DNA of 11,115 nucleotides from Chlamydiia bacterium (GTDB lineage Bacteria; Chlamydiota; Chlamydiia; Chlamydiales; Simkaniaceae), in assembly GCA_020440405.1 (NCBI GenBank), contig JAGROF010000003.1, positions 1 through 11,115 of the forward strand, read 5' to 3'. Below are positions 6,127-11,115 of the stretch, in pieces (the stretch's first letter is position 1; each line of letters opens with the position of its first letter). The notes under the pieces were generated by a model that saw nothing but the letters and a program-made list of their open reading frames with translations, was not told the DNA's origin and did no database searches. Position numbers and translations under genes: made by a program.

Positions 6127-6289
6127 TAGATAGTGTCGTCACAAGTTGAGCATCCCTTAAGCGCCTCCTATGGAAAATTCCATCGTTGTCCTGCTTCAAA
6201 AGCCCAATTTGGGCTTTTTGCATCGAGCGCCTTGAACTTTCCTCATAGGAGTCACTTTTTGAATGATCACCTTGTGACGACATTATCTA
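6127..6289. mobile_element. 163-bp MITE-like palindromic element
   Basis: The ends are 19-bp inverted repeats with one mismatch: TAGATAGTGTCGTCACAAG at 6127-6145 against CTTGTGACGACATTATCTA at 6271-6289. The similarity continues without a gap to about 46 bp per arm (37 of 46 by hand count), including a shared CTCCTATG. The centre is a perfect 9-bp hairpin. The terminal TA on both sides could be a TA target duplication flanking GATAGTGTC / GACATTATC ends. Small size, terminal inverted repeats and lack of a gene fit a non-autonomous miniature element; the ends look like those of some IS5- or IS630-type transposons, but this is a guess. It lies between ychF and the secreted-protein gene and supplies spurious open frames on both strands. 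Confidence 0.72.
6198..6219. terminator. Terminator-like hairpin at the centre of the palindromic element
   Basis: AAAAGCCCA-ATT-TGGGCTTTT forms a perfect 9-bp stem with a 3-base loop, flanked by five T on the plus strand and four T on the minus strand. It could act as a bidirectional intrinsic terminator, stopping minus-strand transcripts from the infB-ychF operon about 200 bases after the ychF stop. The stem is short and half A-T, so its strength is uncertain. Confidence 0.4.
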
Positions 6290-6420
6290 GAAACATAAGA
6301 ACCTATCCGAGAAGGATGTCAATTCTTCCATTTGACCTCGTGCTGGATGGTGGAGCGGACATTTGCTTGGCGGAGGCTCTTGTTAAGACTGATCATTTTT
6401 ACTATTGCCAGAAGTTTTGG

Positions 6421-7518
6421 CTAATTGTGAAAAAAAAGGATGACGTCTCCATCTTGAACGATGTAGTCTTTCCCTTCAGAGCGTGCTTTACCTGCTTCTT
6501 TGGCGCCCACACGCCCTGAATAGGTCACCATATCGTCAAAGGTGACGACCTCGGCACGGATGAATCCCTTTTGAATATCGGTATGAATTTTGCCGGCAGC
6601 TTCTTGAGCGGTTGCCCCCGAAGGAATTGTCCATGCACGCGTTTCTTGTTCTCCGGTGGTGAGGAAAGTAATCAGTCCAAGTGTTTCAAAGCCCACCTTG
6701 ATCAAACGATTGAGTCCTGGTTCTTTGAGTCCCAGTGTTTCGAGATACTCTTGGGCTTCCTGCTCATCGAGCTGGACCAGTTCTTCTTCAAGTTTTGCAC
6801 AAAAGGGGATCACTTGGCTTCCCTCTTTTTGTGCATAGTCGCAGACTGTTTTATAATGGGGGCTATCCAAAGAAAGGATTTCTTCTTCGGAGAGATTTGC
6901 TGCATAGATCACACGCTTTGCAGTAATGAATTGATACGGAGTTAGATGTTCTTTTTCCTCATCCGTAAGCTCAAGAGCGCGGACCGGAAGGCTTTGATTG
7001 AGGTGCTCAGAAACCTTTTTCAAGGCATTTAAAACAGGGATGAGATCTTTTTTCCCTTTAGCTTGCCGCTCGATTTTTTGCAGACTATTTTCAGTCATCT
7101 GAAGGTCTGCTAAAATGAGCTCGAGGTTGATGACTTCAATGTCGCTAATCGGATCAATTTTTCCTTCAACATGAATCACTTCATCATCTTCGAAGCAACG
7201 GACAACATGGACGATTGCATCTGTTTCCCGGATGTTCGCAAGGAATTGGTTCCCAAGTCCCTCTCCTTTGGAGGCTCCTTTGACAAGTCCAGCGATATCG
7301 ACAAATGTCATTGTAGCAGGAAGGAGCTTTTTACTTTTTGAAATGCCCGAAAGTGTTTCTAAACGGGGGTCGGGAACATCCACAATTCCTACATTGGGGT
7401 CGATTGTGCAGAAGGGAAAATTTGCAGCCCCAGCTTGTTTCTTCTTTAACAGCGCGTTAAATAGGGTTGACTTCCCAACATTTGGAAGGCCAACAATTCC
7501 GCAGGAAAGCTGGGTCAT
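6421..7518 (-). CDS. ychF: YchF/Ola1 redox-regulated ribosome-associated ATPase
   Basis: A 365-residue Obg-family P-loop protein of normal YchF length. It binds the ribosome in the cytoplasm and hydrolyses ATP in preference to GTP; roles in translation and stress responses are known for the family. Seen: G1 GLPNVGKS at residues 10-17, [11 protein letters not shown] (34-44) as the switch I region, and G3 [16 protein letters not shown] (74-89). The G4 position reads YAANLSEEE (205-213), the NxxE form that distinguishes YchF from NKxD GTPases. A C-terminal TGS domain covers about 281-363 ([14 protein letters not shown] to GDVILFF). The ATG overlaps the ribF TGA as ATGA. It is the last gene of the operon; sctU, its expected neighbour in Chlamydia, is displaced by about 6 kb. 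Confidence 0.98.
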   Translation of the reverse strand: MTQLSCGIVGLPNVGKSTLFNALLKKKQAGAANFPFCTIDPNVGIVDVPDPRLETLSGISKSKKLLPATMTFVDIAGLVKGASKGEGLGNQFLANIRETDAIVHVVRCFEDDEVIHVEGKIDPISDIEVINLELILADLQMTENSLQKIERQAKGKKDLIPVLNALKKVSEHLNQSLPVRALELTDEEKEHLTPYQFITAKRVIYAANLSEEEILSLDSPHYKTVCDYAQKEGSQVIPFCAKLEEELVQLDEQEAQEYLETLGLKEPGLNRLIKVGFETLGLITFLTTGEQETRAWTIPSGATAQEAAGKIHTDIQKGFIRAEVVTFDDMVTYSGRVGAKEAGKARSEGKDYIVQDGDVILFFHN

Positions 7519-8408
7519 ATAGGCAGCCCAGGGTTGAGCGATTCAAGGAGGCTTGCCTTTGAGGAGACCTGGAACTCTGGATCTAATTCATCATGGAGGT
7601 AAGAGACAAAGGCAATATCAATTGTGTCAGCTTCTGGAATCTCTTTTTCGAAATACAAAGTCAGTTGCAGCTCTGTTTCCCCATTGATGGTTTGATTCCC
7701 TTGATAAAAAGCAATAGCAGGAATAGGTTTTCCCTGGGTATAGAGGTCAACGGCATAGACTGCTGAGGGGAGCAAGCAGAGCTTTTCCATTCCTGTCACC
7801 CATTTATATTGGACTTCATTTTCTCGAATCACATTTCCCTTATCGAAGGGAAGAAAGATAGAGTAGGGGCGTCCAAGCATTTTTTTAACTTTTTTTAGAT
7901 CGCGCGCTTCTAAGTGCCGACGAATAGCTCCAGAAGAGATGGTTTCTTTATGATAAGATTCTTTTGGCAAATATTCTGTGTGCCATCCCAGTTTAAGAAT
8001 TTGCTCAGGTCCTCCTAAGCGTCCTTTTCCAAACCGTGCATCTTCACCCACCACTAAATGTTCAAAGGGAAGATAGGTGCGGAGGTGCCCAAAAAAGGCC
8101 TCATAAGATTGACTCGCGAAAGCCTGGTCGAAAGGGAGAACAATCACAAGATCGATTCCAAGCTTTTCAAAAAGAGAGAGGCGATGCTCTAAGGAGATGA
8201 TTTGGGGAACAGGAGCATTGGGATGGAAAAGCGTTGAAGGGTGATTAGAAAAGGTCAGCACAACTCGCGACCCGCCCTTGCGTGTGAGCTTACTTAACTT
8301 GTTTAGAATCATTTGGTGTCCTAGATGAACACCATCATACATTCCAATTGTGAGGGCAATAGGCCCTTCAATTTTAGGGATTTCCTCAATAGACTTTACA
8401 ATCTTCAT
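7515..8408 (-). CDS. ribF: RibF, FAD synthetase with a divergent riboflavin kinase domain
   Basis: RibF normally phosphorylates riboflavin to FMN (C-terminal kinase) and adenylates FMN to FAD (N-terminal nucleotidyltransferase). Length, 297 residues, is close to the usual 300-310. The FAD synthetase half is well formed: [13 protein letters not shown] (20-32) with the HxGH nucleotide motif, LTFSNHP (51-57), [13 protein letters not shown] (121-133) and [10 protein letters not shown] (157-166). In the kinase half (about 178-290) [27 protein letters not shown] and [12 protein letters not shown] align with the family. The hallmark G.LGFPTAN loop, whose Thr and Asn bind Mg-ATP, is absent: residues of about 190-210 read [21 protein letters not shown]. 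Kinase activity is therefore doubtful (inference). ATGA overlaps join it to truB upstream and ychF downstream. Confidence 0.93.
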   Translation of the reverse strand: MKIVKSIEEIPKIEGPIALTIGMYDGVHLGHQMILNKLSKLTRKGGSRVVLTFSNHPSTLFHPNAPVPQIISLEHRLSLFEKLGIDLVIVLPFDQAFASQSYEAFFGHLRTYLPFEHLVVGEDARFGKGRLGGPEQILKLGWHTEYLPKESYHKETISSGAIRRHLEARDLKKVKKMLGRPYSIFLPFDKGNVIRENEVQYKWVTGMEKLCLLPSAVYAVDLYTQGKPIPAIAFYQGNQTINGETELQLTLYFEKEIPEADTIDIAFVSYLHDELDPEFQVSSKASLLESLNPGLPI

Positions 8409-9094
8409 ATGGTCTTCCTTAAATAGGGGATATATGAAAATGATGGCTCCCCAAGGGATTTTGCGTCAATGCAATCTTTTAGGTGAAATGAGCCGCTCCG
8501 GGTCCGTTTTAAGGAAATCAAGTGTCCAAAACACCCCAACTTTTCTCCAATGTCATTGGCAATCGAGCGGATATATGTTCCCTTTGAACAAGAGACTTGA
8601 ATGGTGAGCTCAGGATACGAATAGTCTAAAATTTTTGTTGTTAACGTAATGGGAACGGGAGCTCTTTCAACTTCTATCCCTTTACGTGCTAAGAGGTAGA
8701 GTTTTTTCCCCTCGACTTTCTTTGCCGAAAACATGGGAGGAGTTTGTAAGATCTTCCCTTGAAACTCTTGGACGACATCCTCGATCTCTTTGAGAGAGGG
8801 GATGTGCTGACTTGTATGCATTAAAGATCCGTCGCAGTCATAAGTGTCTGTCCCTTCTCCTAACTTGACCGTGGCGATATACTCCTTGTCGTCTTGGAGG
8901 AAGCGGTCAGAGACCTTTGTATAAGGACGGCCAATGAGCATGACCATTACCCCTGTCGCAAAAGGGTCCAAAATTCCCGCATGGCCAATTTTTTGAATTC
9001 CTGAAAGCTTCCGTAAGACTTTAACTAAGTAAAAAGCCGTTCTTCCCTTTTCTTTATCGACAAGAAGGATCCCCTCTTTCTTTGGATCACTCAT
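8405..9094 (-). CDS. truB: TruB, tRNA pseudouridine-55 synthase
   Basis: Converts U55 in the T-loop of tRNAs to pseudouridine in the cytoplasm. The chosen start (9094) gives 229 residues beginning [17 protein letters not shown], the usual TruB opening. The catalytic motif is GHAGILDPFATG at residues 38-49, with the nucleophile D43. Other family blocks are VKLGEGTDTYDCDG (76-89), PPMFSAKKVEGKKLY (119-133) and CSKGTYIRSIANDIG (169-183). The protein ends soon after, so the C-terminal PUA-type domain of longer TruBs is absent or minimal. An in-frame ATG at 9118 would add eight residues (MKKRPESL) but has no Shine-Dalgarno and deepens the rbfA overlap from 8 to 32 bases. The stop overlaps ribF as ATGA. 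Confidence 0.95.
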   Translation of the reverse strand: MSDPKKEGILLVDKEKGRTAFYLVKVLRKLSGIQKIGHAGILDPFATGVMVMLIGRPYTKVSDRFLQDDKEYIATVKLGEGTDTYDCDGSLMHTSQHIPSLKEIEDVVQEFQGKILQTPPMFSAKKVEGKKLYLLARKGIEVERAPVPITLTTKILDYSYPELTIQVSCSKGTYIRSIANDIGEKLGCFGHLISLKRTRSGSFHLKDCIDAKSLGEPSFSYIPYLRKTI

Positions 9095-9455
9095 GAGACT
9101 TTCGGGCCTTTTCTTCATTATGAATTTTTTTTAGGAGTGCATCGATCTTCATCTGCTTATCTACAGAAGTATCGAGCCGAAAGGTTAAAGTGGGGAAGTG
9201 GCGCATTGTGACTTTTTTAGCGGCTTGGACCCCAATAAATCCTGCAGCCCCTTCTAAAGCTTCTACCGTTTCCTTCCTTTCTTGATCTGTGCCGATCACA
9301 CTGATATAGACTTTGGCATGATGAAGGTCTTTTGAAATGTCCACTTCCGTTACTGTAGTAAATTCAGCGACATGAGGATTGCGGACATCACTGCGAATCA
9401 CTTCACTAATCACTTCCTTGAGTAGCGAATTGAGCCTTTCTGTGCGTTTGGTCAT
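9087..9455 (-). CDS. rbfA: RbfA, 30S ribosome-binding factor
   Basis: A 122-residue KH-fold protein that binds the 30S subunit and assists late maturation of the 16S rRNA 5' end. Family blocks: an N-terminal helix [20 protein letters not shown] (4-23), [19 protein letters not shown] then [10 protein letters not shown] (26-55), an [17 protein letters not shown] stretch (65-81) carrying the kinked helix, and [15 protein letters not shown] (84-98). The length is typical. The ATG overlaps the infB stop as ATGA with AGGA a few bases upstream, so translation is probably coupled to IF2. It lies between infB and truB, its usual place in bacterial nusA-infB operons. Confidence 0.96.
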   Translation of the reverse strand: MTKRTERLNSLLKEVISEVIRSDVRNPHVAEFTTVTEVDISKDLHHAKVYISVIGTDQERKETVEALEGAAGFIGVQAAKKVTMRHFPTLTFRLDTSVDKQMKIDALLKKIHNEEKARKSHE

Positions 9456-11115
9456 AATTCCTGTTGGATATAAGTGACTTCATACCCTTTGATGAGGTCC
9501 CCTTCTTGATAGTCACTGAATTTGTGGAGAAGAATTCCACATTCTAGTCCTTTACTCACCTCTTTGACGTCTTCTTTAACACGCTTTAAAGAGGCAAAAT
9601 CCCCTTCATAAATCACGTCACCCTCGCGGATCAGCTTTGCATGGTATTCCCGCTTGATCGTTCCATCGGTTACCATGCATCCTGCAATGAATCCTAATTG
9701 AGAGGATCTGAAGACTTGCTTGACCTCTGCCGTTCCTTTCTCGGTTTCTTGGCGGATCTTATCAAGAGAGGCAAGCATAATTTCTTTCACATCATCAATG
9801 ATCTGATAGATGATATCGCGCCGTTTGATCACCACTTTTTTACGTTTGATCAAGTCTTCGGCGTGACTTTCTACCTGTGTATGGAATCCGATGATGGTCG
9901 CGTTGGAAGCCGCTGCAAGTTCCACATCCGACTCGGAAATTTCTCCCACGCCTTCGCTAATAAAGTTCAGTTCAACTTTTTCAGACCGAATGGAAAGAAG
10001 GGAATTTTTGATGGCTTCAACAGATCCTTGCACATCTGCACGAAGAATCAAAGGAACCACCTTTTTCACTTCTAGTTCTTGGTGGCGTGACATGAGGCTT
10101 TCAAGTTCTCCACGTCCTCGCTTGAGTTTTTCCCGTTTTGCCCCTGAAGCTCTTTCTTCCGAAAGCTTACGTGCTTCCCGCTCATTTTCGACAACTATAA
10201 ACTCACATCCCGCTTCTGGAACCCCAGAAAGTCCCGTAATCTTCACTGGAGTTGCCGGTCCTGCAATGGAAATTGCTTTTCCATGTTCATCGTGCATCGT
10301 TTTCACACGGGCATAGAGATCTTCAAAGACGAGTGCATCTCCTAAGTTCAAGGTTCCATTCTGGACCAAAACAGTGGCAACAGCTCCAAATCCCTTATGC
10401 ATCTGAGATTCAATTACTGTTCCCCGTGCACGGGTGCTTGGGTTGGCTTTGAGTTCCAAGATTTCGGACTGTAGTGCAAGCATTTCTAAAAGGGTAGGGA
10501 TCCCTTCGTTTGTCTCTGCTGAGCAGTTCACAGTGATAACTTCTCCTCCCCAAGCTTCGGGAAGGAGTTCTCGATCTGCGAGCTGTCTGTAAACATTGTC
10601 CGCATTGAAATTTGCTTTGTCACACTTGTTGATGGCAACAACTAAAGGAACTTGAGCCTCTTTAGCAAGGCGGATCGCTTCATCGGTTTGAGGCATGATC
10701 CCTTCATCTCCAGCGACGACCAAAACGATCACATCTGTAATCGCTGTGCCTCGTTGACGCATGAGCGTGAAGGCTTCGTGACCAGGAGTGTCTAGAATCG
10801 TAATTTCCCCATGTTCTCGGTGGCACTTAAAGGCTCCGATATGCTGAGTGATTGCGCCCGCTTCTCCCCCTGCAATGTTACTTTTGCGAATGGTATCGAT
10901 TAAGCTTGTTTTTCCATGATCGACATGTCCCATAAATGCAATGATTGGAGCTCTTCCTTCAAGCTTTTGGGAGTCGGTTTCCTGAATTTCTTCTTGAATT
11001 GTCTTGTCGGTGATCCGGAGGCGTTCTTCTTCACTCGTATCGATTGTAATTTCGCATCCGAATTCGTGACCAAGAAGCTGGATGGTGGTTTCATCTTCGA
11101 GATAGTCGTTAATGG
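9452..11115 (-). CDS. infB: Translation initiation factor IF-2 (partial, N-terminus outside the window)
   Basis: IF-2 is the GTPase that delivers initiator fMet-tRNA to the 30S subunit and promotes 50S joining. The frame is open to the right edge, so the 553 visible residues are the C-terminal part. It starts with the end of the IF2_N region ([19 protein letters not shown]), then RAPIIAF and the G domain: G1 GHVDHGKTS (visible residues about 62-70), DTPGHEAFT (G3) and NKCDKAN (G4). Domains II to IV follow, including [20 protein letters not shown] and the initiator-tRNA-binding C-terminal barrel ending in [11 protein letters not shown]. An ATG at 10933 inside G1 is not the start, because the frame and the homology continue upstream. 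It heads the visible operon, with rbfA overlapping its stop. Confidence 0.98.
   Translation of the reverse strand, partial: INDYLEDETTIQLLGHEFGCEITIDTSEEERLRITDKTIQEEIQETDSQKLEGRAPIIAFMGHVDHGKTSLIDTIRKSNIAGGEAGAITQHIGAFKCHREHGEITILDTPGHEAFTLMRQRGTAITDVIVLVVAGDEGIMPQTDEAIRLAKEAQVPLVVAINKCDKANFNADNVYRQLADRELLPEAWGGEVITVNCSAETNEGIPTLLEMLALQSEILELKANPSTRARGTVIESQMHKGFGAVATVLVQNGTLNLGDALVFEDLYARVKTMHDEHGKAISIAGPATPVKITGLSGVPEAGCEFIVVENEREARKLSEERASGAKREKLKRGRGELESLMSRHQELEVKKVVPLILRADVQGSVEAIKNSLLSIRSEKVELNFISEGVGEISESDVELAAASNATIIGFHTQVESHAEDLIKRKKVVIKRRDIIYQIIDDVKEIMLASLDKIRQETEKGTAEVKQVFRSSQLGFIAGCMVTDGTIKREYHAKLIREGDVIYEGDFASLKRVKEDVKEVSKGLECGILLHKFSDYQEGDLIKGYEVTYIQQEL

Noticed and set aside
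6044..6283. 80-residue N-terminal extension of the secreted-protein frame (start at 6283)
   Set aside because: The extension reads through the promoter, the Shine-Dalgarno and the palindromic element. A perfect AAGGAGG and a signal peptide place the start at 6043.
6133..6519. 128-codon plus-strand frame
   Set aside because: It begins inside the palindromic element and runs antisense into the 3' end of ychF. It is the mirror image of the spurious extension on the other strand and shows no protein family features.
9095..9118. Longer TruB start at 9118 (adds MKKRPESL)
   Set aside because: No Shine-Dalgarno, a deeper overlap with rbfA, and the 9094 start gives the usual TruB N-terminus.
10931..10933. 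ATG at 10933 as the IF-2 start
   Set aside because: It lies just before the P-loop, and the same frame continues upstream with IF2_N-like sequence to the window edge. The gene is simply truncated by the window.

Overview
This window looks like chromosome from a Chlamydiae-type bacterium, probably an environmental chlamydia rather than a Chlamydia species. The main evidence is gene order. On the minus strand the right half reads infB - rbfA - truB - ribF - ychF. At the left edge, also on the minus strand, is the N-terminus of SctU, the FlhB/YscU-family switch protein of the type III secretion export apparatus. From memory, infB-rbfA-truB-ribF-ychF-sctU is the order in Chlamydia trachomatis. 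The assignment rests on synteny and protein motifs; no database search was possible.

Right block (about 6421-11115): five tightly packed minus-strand genes. Three junctions are 4-base ATGA stop/start overlaps (infB/rbfA, truB/ribF, ribF/ychF) and rbfA/truB overlaps by 8 bases with the preferred start, so translational coupling is likely. Products are IF2 (N-terminus outside the window), the 30S maturation factor RbfA, the tRNA U55 pseudouridine synthase TruB, the FAD synthetase RibF and the ribosome-linked ATPase YchF. The theme is translation and ribosome assembly plus flavin cofactor supply.

Middle block (about 388-6420): roughly 6 kb separates ychF from sctU. From right to left it holds a 163-bp MITE-like imperfect palindrome (6127-6289); a gene for a 171-residue secreted protein with a good sigma70-type promoter and a perfect Shine-Dalgarno; a 721-base gene-poor stretch; a two-gene minus-strand unit of a 14-TM MFS exporter and a ZIP-like metal transporter; a near-perfect 30-bp inverted repeat; a doubtful 73-residue membrane ORF; a GC-rich segment with nested complementary stretches; a plus-strand YbjT-like SDR/DUF2867 oxidoreductase; and a second 165-bp imperfect palindrome (386-550) that runs into the Shine-Dalgarno and start codon of sctU. 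The block reads as an accessory insertion or rearrangement zone in an otherwise conserved neighbourhood.

The most interesting points are: (1) the palindrome at 386-550, whose outer arm could pair with the sctU ribosome-binding site in the mRNA; (2) two unrelated palindromic elements of nearly equal length at the two borders of the accessory block; (3) a GC-rich, possibly structured segment at about 2030-2235; and (4) divergent metal-site and nucleotide-site motifs in the ZIP-like protein and in the RibF kinase domain. No rRNA, tRNA, CRISPR array or intact transposase gene was seen.
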